Shown in pieces: positions 7,478-18,301 of a DNA stretch of 64,000 nucleotides. Every line of letters starts with the position of its first letter. Within the stretch, counting starts at the first letter, position 1. Location of the stretch: positions 2,323,076 through 2,387,075 of the forward strand of contig OX638344.1 of the NCBI GenBank assembly GCA_951813555.1, given 5' to 3'. Source of the DNA: an uncultured Acidimicrobiales bacterium (lineage in GTDB: Bacteria > Actinomycetota > Acidimicrobiia > Acidimicrobiales > Bin134). The notes beneath the pieces were generated by a model, which saw only the letters and a program-made list of their open reading frames with translations, searched no databases and was not told where the DNA came from. Position numbers and translations under genes: made by a program.

Positions 7478-10400
7478 CTACGGCAGCACCCGTACGATCT
7501 GGATGTGCTGGTCGGGGTCGAGCAACTGCGCAGCCAGCGCTTGCACGTCGGCCAGTTCTAAGGCATCCAACTCGTCGATGAGCCGCCGTGGGGTTGGAAG
7601 CTCGTCGTCGCTAACATAAACCCGAAGCAGCAGAACGTTGATTAGGTCGCCGTTGCCGATCAGCTCGTAGTCGTCGCGCACAACGGAGCGGCCGTGTTCG
7701 AAGTCTTCCTCGCTGATCTCGCCGGAGAACATTTCGGCCAGAATGCGAGACATCTCTTGTTCGATGTTGACCATCTGTTCGGGATCGCCGGAGGCCACCA
7801 CCTCAGCCCGGATCAACGGCTCGGGTGTGATGGACATGCCGATCTCTGCGAAAACGGCATAGCTGTCGCCCAAGTCCTCTCGGACGTTTTCAACCAGAAG
7901 GTCGCTGACAATCACCTGGAGAACATCGGCTGCCGCTTCGACCGTGGGGTTCACCTCCACTGGCTCTTCGTAGAAGTAAATCGCTGCGGTGGCTTGGACA
8001 TCCGGGCCAAGCACCACCTCGCGACGCACCACTCCGTCGGGCTCGGGCGTCCGGCGATTCACGTAGCTGTCGGCTTCTCCGGCGGGCAGCGTGCCCACAT
8101 AGGTGCGGGCCATCTGCTCAACGGTGTCGCGGTCCACGTCGCCGACGATCACCACCACTAGGTCGTCCACTCCGGCTATGCGCTCTTGGTAGATGCCGAG
8201 CAACGAATCCGCGGTCAGGGTGTCCAATGTCTCCTGGGGTGCTACCAGGTTGAACCAGCCGGATGCGTCGCCGTAGCGGGCATCGGTATAGGCCACCTCT
8301 CCTTGCCAATCAGGATCAGACACTGACAGCGAGTGGATGATTCCGCCGACGTTGATGGCCTCACCAAATGCCTGCTCGTCTACTCGCGCCTCGGTCATGT
8401 ACAAGTGCATGAGTTGGAACATCGTCTCGACGTCGTTCGTGTCGGAGGAACCGACGACACCTTCACTGGTTTCTTGGATGAACGGCTGTGCTTGGGCATT
8501 GCGACCATCCAGATACCGCGATATCTGTGCCGGACTCAGGTCGCCTAGGCCGCTGTTTCGTACTGCCCGAGTGGCCAGTATCTGGGCCAGCGGTCGGTCA
8601 CCTTCCTCAAGCGCCGACCAGCCGCCCCAGGAAATCGCCTGCATGCTGACCTCATTGTCGGCAATGTCCGAGTACGCATACATGACCCGGGCTCCATTAG
8701 GGAACGTCCATTCGTAGGCATCGTCCAGTTCGTCTACAACTTCATCGATGGGTCCAGCAGTCTCTGGATCCACCGGATCTGGGACGGCCAAGAGCTCGTC
8801 GGCTTCTGCGATCAATGCGGGCAGCTCGCCTGGTGTAGCCGCTTCGAGCGCGGCTGCCATCTCTTCAATGGAGGGAACATCGGCCGGATCGGCTCCCACC
8901 GCGATCAGCAGCAGGCCGCTCTGATCCAAGATCTCCCGGTAGCGATTACTTAGATCGTCAACTTGGAGCTCGTCAAGTAGGGCATTGACCCGCTCGGCGG
9001 TCTGCGTCATCGTTCCGATATCGGTGCCTTCCAGGAATTGCGCCGAAAACAGATCGGCGTATCTGGCGTCCTGGGTGGTGGGCTCGGCCTGGATGGCCGA
9101 CTCCAGGTCGGCCCGGATCGACTTGGCCGCACGGGCCAAGTCAGCATCGGTGAATCCGTGCTCATCCAGGCTGAGCAGCAAGGACCAATAGTCGGTGAGA
9201 GCCTGCGAATAGTTGTCGGCCCGGAGGTTGGTGCCGTAGTACCGCAGACCCCGAGACTGCCCAAACGACGTCCAATGCGTGGGGTCGATTTGGGACAGGA
9301 ATCCCTGCTCATAGCCGTCCTGCAAGCGGTTCTCCACCATGATGCTGATGATCTCTTCAATCCACAGCTCTCGGTCCCCATCAATGGTGCCGGGATCCCA
9401 CGACGGCAGGCGAATGTCCAGGGAAAGGTAGGAGTATCCCTGCTCCGGAGACGTGGCCAGGTCGAAGGCAGGCTCCGGATTCAGAGCTGACCAGTTGTCA
9501 GGCGAAGATGGGGCTTCACCCGCAGGTATGTCGCAGAAATACTCCTCGACCAAGTCCTCCAGCGTGTCTAGGGACAGATCGCCTACCGCGATGACCGCCA
9601 TGTTCGATGGCACATACCACGTCTCGTAGAAGTCCCGCAGATCTTCCGCGGTGGTCGCCTCAATGTTCTCCACTGTCCCGATTGGCGACCGTCCCTCATA
9701 AGGCGTGTTCTGGTTGTACATGCGGTTGAAAACCCGGAAGACGGTTCCCAAACCGGTCTCAACCCCTAGGCGGTACTCATCCCGAACGATCCCCCGCTCT
9801 TCTTCCACATCTTGCGCGGTGATAGTTGCCGCGTGGGCCCATTGGGAAAGGACATCAAACGCAGTGGCCACTGAGTCTTCTTCTTCATCGATTACCAGAT
9901 CGAGTTGGTACACGGTCTCGTCGTATGAGGTGTAGGCGTTGATATCGGGGCCGAACTCCACGCCGATGCTGTGCAGGGCGTCAGTGAGCTCGTTCCCGGG
10001 ATATTTCTCCGTGCCGTTGAACAGCATGTGCTCGAGGAAGTGGGCGTAGCCGCCCCCGACGACCGGCTCGTTGAGCGACCCGGCGTTGACCGCTAGGCGG
10101 AGCGAGAGGGAGCCACCTGGGCTGTCGTTGGACCGAATGTAGAAGGTGAGACCGTTGTCCAAGGTGCCGATCTGCACATCAGGATCAACCGGCAACAGGC
10201 CCTCCTGGCTCTCTGCTGCGGTGCCATCCGCCGATTGGCACCCATCATCTGCTTGCGGCGTCTCAGGCTGAGCTATCTCTCCCTCATCTTTCTCAGCCTC
10301 AGCCGTCGCGGTGGGCTCTGCGGTGGGCTCCGCGGTCGGCTCAACTGCGGGCGCCGCCTCGTCTGTCGCCGTGCTCTCGCCCGCGTCGATCTGCCCGGTT

Positions 10401-10480
10401 ACCGGAATATGCGATTCGCCATCCGAGCAGGCGGCCGCGATCAAGGCCGCGCTGAACAACAGGACTAGTAGCTTCTTCAT
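7478..10480 (-). CDS. M16-family zinc metallopeptidase, predicted lipoprotein
   Basis: A 1000-residue pitrilysin-type protease with two M16 halves. The N-terminus is a lipoprotein signal peptide (lipobox LIAAAC, Cys18) followed by a low-complexity Pro/Thr/Ala/Glu linker (about residues 38-75), so the enzyme is probably anchored outside the membrane. The inverted zinc motif HFLEH has His147, Glu150 and His151, with the distal glutamate in the VEEERGIV helix (about 227). The second half lacks HxxEH, as is normal for the inactive M16 half. It would degrade small peptides or protein fragments in the envelope. It follows the ABC ATPase after a 99-bp gap on the same strand, with no other proteolysis gene nearby. 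Third-position GC is somewhat lower than in its neighbours. Confidence 0.92.
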   Translation of the reverse strand: MKKLLVLLFSAALIAAACSDGESHIPVTGQIDAGESTATDEAAPAVEPTAEPTAEPTATAEAEKDEGEIAQPETPQADDGCQSADGTAAESQEGLLPVDPDVQIGTLDNGLTFYIRSNDSPGGSLSLRLAVNAGSLNEPVVGGGYAHFLEHMLFNGTEKYPGNELTDALHSIGVEFGPDINAYTSYDETVYQLDLVIDEEEDSVATAFDVLSQWAHAATITAQDVEEERGIVRDEYRLGVETGLGTVFRVFNRMYNQNTPYEGRSPIGTVENIEATTAEDLRDFYETWYVPSNMAVIAVGDLSLDTLEDLVEEYFCDIPAGEAPSSPDNWSALNPEPAFDLATSPEQGYSYLSLDIRLPSWDPGTIDGDRELWIEEIISIMVENRLQDGYEQGFLSQIDPTHWTSFGQSRGLRYYGTNLRADNYSQALTDYWSLLLSLDEHGFTDADLARAAKSIRADLESAIQAEPTTQDARYADLFSAQFLEGTDIGTMTQTAERVNALLDELQVDDLSNRYREILDQSGLLLIAVGADPADVPSIEEMAAALEAATPGELPALIAEADELLAVPDPVDPETAGPIDEVVDELDDAYEWTFPNGARVMYAYSDIADNEVSMQAISWGGWSALEEGDRPLAQILATRAVRNSGLGDLSPAQISRYLDGRNAQAQPFIQETSEGVVGSSDTNDVETMFQLMHLYMTEARVDEQAFGEAINVGGIIHSLSVSDPDWQGEVAYTDARYGDASGWFNLVAPQETLDTLTADSLLGIYQERIAGVDDLVVVIVGDVDRDTVEQMARTYVGTLPAGEADSYVNRRTPEPDGVVRREVVLGPDVQATAAIYFYEEPVEVNPTVEAAADVLQVIVSDLLVENVREDLGDSYAVFAEIGMSITPEPLIRAEVVASGDPEQMVNIEQEMSRILAEMFSGEISEEDFEHGRSVVRDDYELIGNGDLINVLLLRVYVSDDELPTPRRLIDELDALELADVQALAAQLLDPDQHIQIVRVLP

Positions 10481-10579
10481 ACCCGCCTCAGGTGGTCAGA
10501 CTTCTTCTCGGCTCAAGAGAGCCCGTGGCCGAACACAGTACCGATCAGCAGTGACACAACCCACACCATCGCCTGACAA

Positions 10580-12120
<1,541 letters not shown>

Positions 12121-12124
<4 letters not shown>

Positions 12125-13146
12125 CGCCGCCTTGCCCCCAATGCGGTGAGCAGCATGGCCAAGACCAGGATCGATCCCCGTGAGATATCCAAGATGTCGC
12201 GGTCGTAGCCCAAAATGGTGAGCCCCGACTGCACAGCCTGCAAGAAGATCACCCCGAGCACAGTTCCCGGAACGTTGAACAATCCCTGCCGGGATGCGGC
12301 CGCCCCCAAAAACGCCGCCGCATAGGCCGACAGCAGCAACGAGATTCCCACCCGGGGAATGGAGGAGGCGGTGCGGGCCGTTTGCGACACAGCAGCGATA
12401 ACCGCCACGAAACCGACAATCACGAAACCCAATGCCCGCAAGGCCTTGACGTTGATTCCGGAGAGCCGAGCCGCCTCTGGGTTGCCACCGATGGCGTACA
12501 TGTACCGTCCCAATTCGGTCTTGGACATCAATAGCCACAGGATGATGGCCAAGCCAGCAGCTATCCACACCGGAGAGGTGAACTCGGTAAACGGCTCGGG
12601 CTTTCCGATGCCGAGATCTCTGTAGAGGTCCGGCATATCGGCTGCGCCGGTGATATTGCGGCCGTCGCTGATCATGTATTCCACGCCCAGCAATATCAAG
12701 AAGGTGGCGAGGGTGGTGATGAAAGATGGCATCTCCACGTACGACACCAACAGGCCGTTTATGGCCCCGATTCCAAGGCCGAACGCCACCCCCACCAGCA
12801 CCGCCAGGCCCCAGGGCCAATCGTGGTTCACGATCAGCACGACAATTGCCGCTGCGCAAGCTGAAAGCGTGCCGGCGATGGACAAATCGAAATCGCCCAT
12901 GGCCAGCACGACGGTGAGCCCGAGCGAGAGCATAAGCAGCGGTGCAGCCAAGCCCAGCTGTGTGCGCAGGTTGTCGATCTCGATGAAGTCGCTGTCGAGC
13001 ACCGAAAAGATCACGATGCACGCCACCAGCGTGATGAAGACCCCGTAAGTCGAGATGAAACCCAGCAGGTCGAAGTTCGAACGTGAACTCCCCGATCCAG
13101 GCTTCGGAGATCCTGGCGGTGCCGGGACAGTGTTTTTTTCAGCCAT
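12121..13146 (-). CDS. CUT2 ABC transporter permease (RbsC family)
   Basis: A 341-residue polytopic inner-membrane protein with about 8-10 hydrophobic helices. It carries the family stretches LTVVLAMGDFDLSIAG (after the third helix) and YAIGGNPEAARLSGINV (the cytoplasmic loop that contacts the ATPase), which are diagnostic of RbsC/XylH-type permeases. The N-terminal ~25 residues are Pro/Ser/Gly-rich and cytosolic. It probably works as a homodimer. It lies between the binding-protein gene, from which a strong stem-loop separates it, and the ATPase, with which it overlaps 4 nt. Confidence 0.94.
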
Positions 13147-13184
13147 TGGCCACCTCCCCTGGCAAGAAATTAGCCGCTGAACGC

Positions 13185-13224
13185 GATTGAGCCGGTAACA
13201 GGTGCATCTGTTACCGGCTCAATC
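13185..13224 (-). terminator. Perfect 17-bp stem-loop between binding-protein and permease genes
   Basis: Positions 13185-13201 and 13208-13224 are exact reverse complements (GATTGAGCCGGTAACAG and its complement) with a 6-nt loop. There is no T-tract on either side. Such hairpins after solute-binding-protein genes typically stabilise or partly terminate the mRNA so that the binding protein is made in excess over the membrane components. Read here as an attenuating/stabilising hairpin rather than a full terminator. Confidence 0.75.
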
Positions 13225-13263
13225 TTCATTTAGACCTGCACCAATGGGTGAGGGATCACTGCC

Positions 13264-14340
13264 TCAGCAGTTGGGCAGACCGTCGTACTCGTCGCACCAC
13301 TTGTTGCGGAAGTACTCCTCGTAGTCACCGGGCGGATCCGGGGCGGGAACCTCGGTGCTGTCAGCCGGCATGGCGTTCACCGTGTCGATGGTGACTACCT
13401 GGCGGACTGAGAAGTTACGGCCGTCATAGTTCGGCGCCCGCTCTTGACTGGGCTCTGTGCCATCTTCGAGCCAGGCGGCAACGGCATCAACCTGAGCCCA
13501 GCTCTGCCACTCCAGCTTCTCATCCACTGCGGCGTCTACCCGACTGGTACGGATGTCGTTCACGGTCGTGGGATTGGCATAGAAGGTCAGCAGTTGTGGG
13601 CGATCCGGATCGTCGGCCTCGTAGAGGGCGCCGATGGCCTGGGCAGCACCGATGGATGCCACCGAGAAGTTGATCCACACCGCATCGATATCGTCGAACT
13701 GCTGGAGCTTGGTGGTCACATCGGCTTCAGTGCCGGCCACCAGGTCGGCAAAGTCGCCTTCCCACTGGTCGACGATCTCGATGTTGTTGCCCTGGATGAC
13801 CGAGTTCAAGCCCTCAATCCGCTTGTCGCTCCACGCGGTGGGAACTGACTGCACGATGATGCGGGCGCCATCGGGGAACTGGTCCACCAGATAGTTGGCC
13901 AACTGCACACCGAGGTCGGTGTCGTCGGATGCGAAGCTGGCGATATAGAAGTCGCGGGGCTCAACTTCTCCGCCGGCGGAGAGCACAGGAATTCCTTCTT
14001 CCTCGGCCCGTTCCAGAACGTCGGTAATGAACGCTTCGGGGATGCCATCGGTGAGCATCACGTCGATGTCCTTGTCCAAGAGCTGGTTGCCGCACACCGG
14101 CATCTGGGCTGGATCTCCAGCCGCGTCGCAGGTCTCGTAGCTCCAACCGAAGAACTCAACGGCCTCCTTGGCCGCGTCTTCGATTCGCTTGCCAGCCTCA
14201 TCGGCGTAAATCCACTGTAGATAGCCGATGGTGATGTCGGCACCGGCAGCCACATCGCTGTCGTCGTCGTTGCCGCATGCCCCTGCGATCAATACGAACG
14301 CCAGCAAAGCTGCCAGCAGCTTCCATAAGGATCGTTTCAT
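13264..14340 (-). CDS. CUT2 ABC transporter substrate-binding lipoprotein
   Basis: A 358-residue type-I periplasmic-binding-protein fold. It has a lipoprotein signal (KLLAALLAFVLIAGAC, Cys22), an acidic linker, then ITIGYLQWIYADEAGKRI, which matches the first strand/helix of ribose-binding-like proteins, and later LLDKDIDVMLTDG, PVLSAGG and IDAVW, the hinge-region strands of the family. There are two extra cysteine pairs (CDAAGDPAQMPVC and the C-terminal CDEYDGLPNC), which may form disulfides. ATG 14340 has a strong SD (GGAGAGGGG) upstream. The ligand is unknown. The gene lies 93 bp downstream of a P450, which argues for a non-sugar or decorated ligand linked to that pathway. Confidence 0.9.
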   Translation of the reverse strand: MKRSLWKLLAALLAFVLIAGACGNDDDSDVAAGADITIGYLQWIYADEAGKRIEDAAKEAVEFFGWSYETCDAAGDPAQMPVCGNQLLDKDIDVMLTDGIPEAFITDVLERAEEEGIPVLSAGGEVEPRDFYIASFASDDTDLGVQLANYLVDQFPDGARIIVQSVPTAWSDKRIEGLNSVIQGNNIEIVDQWEGDFADLVAGTEADVTTKLQQFDDIDAVWINFSVASIGAAQAIGALYEADDPDRPQLLTFYANPTTVNDIRTSRVDAAVDEKLEWQSWAQVDAVAAWLEDGTEPSQERAPNYDGRNFSVRQVVTIDTVNAMPADSTEVPAPDPPGDYEEYFRNKWCDEYDGLPNC

Positions 14341-14433
14341 GTTTGTCCCCTCTCCGGACGATTCACATTCTGTCCAACGCTTGAATTTCCAATAGTAGGA
14401 AACCCGCGAATCAGGCACCAATTCCCTCAGAGA

Positions 14434-15651
14434 CTAGTCACTCCGCACCGGGTCGAACTCCACGTGGAGCTCCGCGGGGGCCCGGAGGAACACCCCGACC
14501 TCTTTGGCCTCGAAACCGTCGGCCAGGCGGAGATTCTCGGTGCAGTCGAGCACAATGTTAAGCGCAGCCTCGATCTCGGCTTTGGCCAAGTACGACCCCA
14601 CACAGTGATGGCGGCCGAAGCAGAAGGTGGTGTGCTCGGCATTGGCGGCAAAAGCACTGGTCGCCGGCAGATCCCTGCGGTTGATGTCGAAGAGCTCGGG
14701 GTCGGTGTGGGTGTACTTGCGCTCGTCCCGATTGGCCGCCCCGATGATGCCGGTCACCGTGGCCCCGGCGGGGATGGTGCCGGTGCCCGAGGGCAGCTCG
14801 GCCTGCTCATGGGGCAGGCGCTGGATCCAGTGGGCGGGAGGGCTGTAGCGCAGGGTCTCGGCCACGGCCATGGTGACCATGGAGCGGTCATTGCGCACCT
14901 GTTCGAGCTGGTCGGGGTGCTCCAGCAGATTCTTGAACAGGCTGGCGATGGCCTTGTCGGTGGTCTCTCCCCCGGCGGTCAGCAGCAGGCTGGTGAACGA
15001 CTTGACCTCGACGTCCGAGAGGCCGCTGCCGTCTATCTCGGCGGTGACCAGATTGGACAGGAGGTCGTTGCCGGGATTGCGGCGCCGCTCGGCGATGACC
15101 GGCATCAGGTAGTCCTGGAACTCCACTCGGGTTTGCTCCCCTTCGGCGATGATGTCGGGGTCCTGGTTGATGTTGGATACGAACCGGTTGATCGACTCGT
15201 ACCAGTATTGGAACTTGGGATGGTCCTCGTCGGGCAGGCCCAGCATGGCCACGATCACCTTGATGGGCAGGTACCTCGACAAGCCCTCGACCAGATCGCA
15301 GCTTCCGTGGGCAAGCCACTGGTCGATCATGGACTTGGCCTGGGCCTCGATCATGGGCATGAAGTCGCTCTCCAAGATCGCGCCCCGGAAGAAAGGCGCC
15401 ACCAGGTTCCGGTAGCGGGAGTGCTCAGCGCCGTGCTTGGACAACAGCGTCGGCCCGTGGGCCGGCTCGATCATCCACTCGTACATGTCGGTGCTGAACG
15501 CCGGGTTCTTGAACACGTGCTCCACATCGGCGTAGCGGCTCACGAACCAGGTGTCGGAGGCCTCATCGTGAAAGCACGGGTACTCGTCCCGGTAAACCCG
15601 GTACACCTCGTAGCGGTCTTCGTCGGAGCTCAGCAGATCTGGTGGCGCCAT
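14434..15651 (-). CDS. Cytochrome P450 (second copy)
   Basis: A 405-residue soluble P450 monooxygenase. It shows I-helix AGGETT (226-231), the ExxR motif as ETLR (265-268) and heme-thiolate loop FCFGRHHCVG with Cys350. It is clearly divergent from the P450 at 1707-2933 in the N-terminal and substrate-recognition regions, so the two probably hydroxylate different substrates or positions. It lies 52 bp downstream of the lipid-transfer/thiolase-like gene and upstream of the CUT2 transporter, all on the minus strand. Redox partners are not encoded nearby. Confidence 0.93.
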   Translation of the reverse strand: MAPPDLLSSDEDRYEVYRVYRDEYPCFHDEASDTWFVSRYADVEHVFKNPAFSTDMYEWMIEPAHGPTLLSKHGAEHSRYRNLVAPFFRGAILESDFMPMIEAQAKSMIDQWLAHGSCDLVEGLSRYLPIKVIVAMLGLPDEDHPKFQYWYESINRFVSNINQDPDIIAEGEQTRVEFQDYLMPVIAERRRNPGNDLLSNLVTAEIDGSGLSDVEVKSFTSLLLTAGGETTDKAIASLFKNLLEHPDQLEQVRNDRSMVTMAVAETLRYSPPAHWIQRLPHEQAELPSGTGTIPAGATVTGIIGAANRDERKYTHTDPELFDINRRDLPATSAFAANAEHTTFCFGRHHCVGSYLAKAEIEAALNIVLDCTENLRLADGFEAKEVGVFLRAPAELHVEFDPVRSD

Positions 15652-15703
15652 GGCGGCACTCTAGCCAGAGCGAATTGTTCCTAGTCGAGACAGGCTCAGC
15701 CGA

Positions 15704-16891
15704 TTACCGCGTGCAGATCACCGAGGAACCGTGGCCGAACATGCCGTGGTTGATCGACAGGCCCACTCGGGCGCCCTCCACCTGGCGGTGGCCGGCTTCG
15801 CCCCGGAGCTGCCACACCATCTCGCACACCTGGGCGATGGCCTGGGCGGGCACGGCCTCGCCGAAGGCGCCCAGGCCGCCTGATGGGTTCACCGGGATGC
15901 GTCCGCCCAGGGCGGTGTCACCCGCCCGCAGCAGCTTGGCCGCGTCGCCCCGCTCGCACAGGCCGATGTGCTCGTACCAGTCGAGCTCGTAGGCCGAAGA
16001 CAGGTCGTACACCTCGGCGAAGTCCAAGTCCTCGGGCGACACCGCGGCCTCTTCGTAGGCCCGGCCCGCGATGTTGTCCTTGAAGGTCATGGTCTCGTCG
16101 CCCGCCGCGGCCCACGAGTCCGACGCCAGATAGGGCAGTTCGATCACGCTGTTGGGGTAAGTGGGGCTCACCGTGGAGATGCCCGACACTCGCACCGGGT
16201 TGTCCACCCCCCGGCTGGCCGCCCACTCCAGACTGGACACCACCAGAGCGGCGCCCCCGTCGGAGGTGGCGCAGATCTCCAGCAGCCGCAGCGGATCGGC
16301 CACCATCGGGGAGTTGGCGATGTCGTCGGCGTCGTACTCCTTGGTGTAGCGGGCGTTGGGGTTGAACACCCCATGGCGGGAGTTCTTGACCTTCACCGCG
16401 GCGAAGTCCTCGGAGGTATCGCCGTACAGCTCCATGCGCCGCCGGGCATAGAGGGCGAAATAGGTGGGATTGGTGGCCCCCACCAGATGGAACCGAAGCC
16501 AGTCGGGGTCTTCGTGGCGCTCCCCGGCGTTGGGGGCGAAGAATCCCTTGGGAGTGGACTCGGCCCCCACCACCAGGGCCACATCGCACATCCCGGACAG
16601 GATTTGAGCCCGGGCGATGCTCAGCGCGGTGGCCCCCGAGGCGCAGGCCGCATACGAGCTGGCCAGCTGGCAGCCGGTGAATCCCAGAGCATTGGCGAAT
16701 GTGGACGCCGACACGTAGCCGGGATAACCGCAGCGCACGCTGTTGGCCCCGGACACGAATTGGATCTCGTCCCAGCCCACCTCGGCGTCGGCCAGCGCAT
16801 CGCGGGCCGCCTTCTCCCCGTACTCCACGAAGTTGCGGCCCCATTTGCCCCAAGGGTGCATGCCCGCACCAAGAATTGCGATGTCATCCAT
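15704..16891 (-). CDS. Thiolase-superfamily lipid-transfer protein with remodelled active site (Ltp2-like lyase candidate)
   Basis: A 395-residue SCP2-type thiolase homologue. Cys83 in AACASGATA aligns with the thiolase nucleophile, but the other motifs have changed. EVHDAF is replaced by EVYDLSS, the His loop SRGHPLGATG by LGAFGEAVPAQ (His lost) and the terminal Cys loop by NHGMFGHGS. Loss of the catalytic His with a Tyr in the middle motif recalls the steroid side-chain retro-aldolases (Ltp2 family), which also pair with a DUF35 protein. Here the DUF35 gene is immediately upstream and overlaps by 1 nt (TGATG), which also fixes ATG 16891. Carbon-carbon cleavage of a beta-hydroxyacyl-CoA by retro-aldol is a reasonable inference, not proof. 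Confidence 0.82.
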   Translation of the reverse strand: MDDIAILGAGMHPWGKWGRNFVEYGEKAARDALADAEVGWDEIQFVSGANSVRCGYPGYVSASTFANALGFTGCQLASSYAACASGATALSIARAQILSGMCDVALVVGAESTPKGFFAPNAGERHEDPDWLRFHLVGATNPTYFALYARRRMELYGDTSEDFAAVKVKNSRHGVFNPNARYTKEYDADDIANSPMVADPLRLLEICATSDGGAALVVSSLEWAASRGVDNPVRVSGISTVSPTYPNSVIELPYLASDSWAAAGDETMTFKDNIAGRAYEEAAVSPEDLDFAEVYDLSSAYELDWYEHIGLCERGDAAKLLRAGDTALGGRIPVNPSGGLGAFGEAVPAQAIAQVCEMVWQLRGEAGHRQVEGARVGLSINHGMFGHGSSVICTR

Positions 16892-17340
16892 CAGCCTTCT
16901 CCGTTCTCGCCATGGCCCGCCGGGGCCCACTTCCACACCAGGTAGTCGTGCTCGTCATCGGAGTAGAGCACGTCGATCGCCAACTCCATCTCCATGCCAA
17001 CCGACAGCTCGTCCACCGACACGCCGGGAACCACCTGGCCCAGCACAACCAGGCTTTCCTCCTCCAGCCTCACCGCGGCAATGACATAGGGCTCGAACTC
17101 GTCACCGGGGATCACGTAGGGCGCAGGCGGGGCGTACTCACCGGTGGTGAACGACCACAGCCGCCCGGTCCGGCTGAGCAGCACCTCTTCGATCTCGTCG
17201 CCCAGACACGCCGGGTCGGAGCCGGCCAACGACTTGGGAAAGAAATACGACCCCCGGCCACGGGCCCGTCCCCCGATCAGCCGGGGCTCGTCGACATCCA
17301 GGGTGAACAGGCCCTCTACCGCCGCCACCGGCGTTCTCAT
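16891..17340 (-). CDS. DUF35 OB-fold protein that has lost its zinc-ribbon cysteines
   Basis: About 149 residues. The DUF35 layout is visible: an N-terminal lead-in GLFTLDVDEPRLIGGR, a ribbon region, LWSFTTGEYAPPAPYV, and OB-fold strands (YVIAAVRLEEESLVVLGQVV; DELSVGMEMELAIDV). In the ribbon region only one cysteine (PACLGDE) remains where the family has two CxxC pairs, so it probably binds no zinc. ATG 17340 is chosen; a GTG two codons earlier is possible. It is presumably the obligate partner of the adjacent thiolase-like protein, closing its CoA-binding site. Confidence 0.8.
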   Translation of the reverse strand: MRTPVAAVEGLFTLDVDEPRLIGGRARGRGSYFFPKSLAGSDPACLGDEIEEVLLSRTGRLWSFTTGEYAPPAPYVIPGDEFEPYVIAAVRLEEESLVVLGQVVPGVSVDELSVGMEMELAIDVLYSDDEHDYLVWKWAPAGHGENGEG

Positions 17341-17472
17341 CCCCACGCCAGCACCTTAGGGGGTCTGGCAGGCAGGCGGCATCCCCTGAGGGCGGTGGGT
17401 GGCGCCGTAGGCGGACTTGGCCGCTCCGACGGCCAGCCCACACCCATTAGGACCCGCCACCCGGACGCCCAC

Positions 17473-18225
17473 CTACCGGTTGAGCATCCCGCCGTCGACC
17501 ACCATGGTGTCGCCGGATACCCAGCGGGCCTCGTCGCTGCACAGCCATACCGCGGCCTCAGCTACCTCTTCGGGCAGCCCTAGGCGCCCGCCGGGCATCA
17601 TTTGGACCACCGCTTCGGCCATCTCCGGGCTCGACTCCCGCCACGACGCCACCATCGGAGTGTCGATCATGCCCGGACACACGGCGTTCACTCGGATGCC
17701 CTTGTTGTTGAGCTCGTCGGCGGCATAGGTCGTCAGCCCCAGAACTCCCCGTTTGGCTGCGGTGTAGTGGGGTTGGCCGGGCGCGGGGATGATGGCGGCC
17801 CCCGACGAGGTGTTGACAATGGCCCCGCCGCCGCCCTGGGCCAGCATCTGGATTATTTCGTGCTTCATGCACAAGAACACCGAGGTCAGGTTCACGGCGA
17901 TCATCTCATCCCACTGGTCCAGGGTGAGTTCGTGGAACAGCCGAGACGGGTGGGTGATGCCCGCGTTGTTGAATGCGCAATCGAGTTGGCCGAAAGCCGA
18001 CACCGTGGAGGCAACAAGCTGGGCAACCTGGGCTTCGTCGGTCACGTCGGTTGCGAAGAATCGGGCTTGGCCGCCCTCGGCCTCGACCAGCGCCACCGTT
18101 TCAGCCCCGCCGTCGGCGTTGCGGTCGGCCACGGCCACTTTGACCCCCTTGCGGGCGAACAGCACTGCGGCCGCTTGGCCGATCCCGCTGCCGCCCCCGG
18201 TTACCAACGCCACCTTGCCGTCCAT
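17473..18225 (-). CDS. Short-chain dehydrogenase/reductase (SDR)
   Basis: A 250-residue classical SDR with TGGGSGIG (9-16), NNAG (86-89), the catalytic serine in NTSSGAA (about 140), YTAAK (Tyr154/Lys158) and SGDTMVVDGG at the end. ATG 18225 has an AGGAAG ribosome site upstream; the frame extends to 18309 without support. It is the first gene of the second minus-strand module (SDR, DUF35, thiolase-like, P450, CUT2 transporter), separated from DUF35 by 132 bp. It probably interconverts a hydroxyl/keto group of the pathway substrate. Confidence 0.88.
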   Translation of the reverse strand: MDGKVALVTGGGSGIGQAAAVLFARKGVKVAVADRNADGGAETVALVEAEGGQARFFATDVTDEAQVAQLVASTVSAFGQLDCAFNNAGITHPSRLFHELTLDQWDEMIAVNLTSVFLCMKHEIIQMLAQGGGGAIVNTSSGAAIIPAPGQPHYTAAKRGVLGLTTYAADELNNKGIRVNAVCPGMIDTPMVASWRESSPEMAEAVVQMMPGGRLGLPEEVAEAAVWLCSDEARWVSGDTMVVDGGMLNR

Positions 18226-18301
18226 GTCTTCCTGCTTTCTCCAGCTGTCGCTATGAGGGCATAAGGTAGGCCACCGCGCAACAACAATTGAAAGGAAGGC
18301 A

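Noticed and set aside
12125..13021. Long upstream extension of the CUT2 ATPase frame through the permease gene
   Set aside because: No stop codons only because the region is GC-rich. The permease in another frame is strongly supported, and the ATPase start at 12124 makes a clean ATGA overlap.
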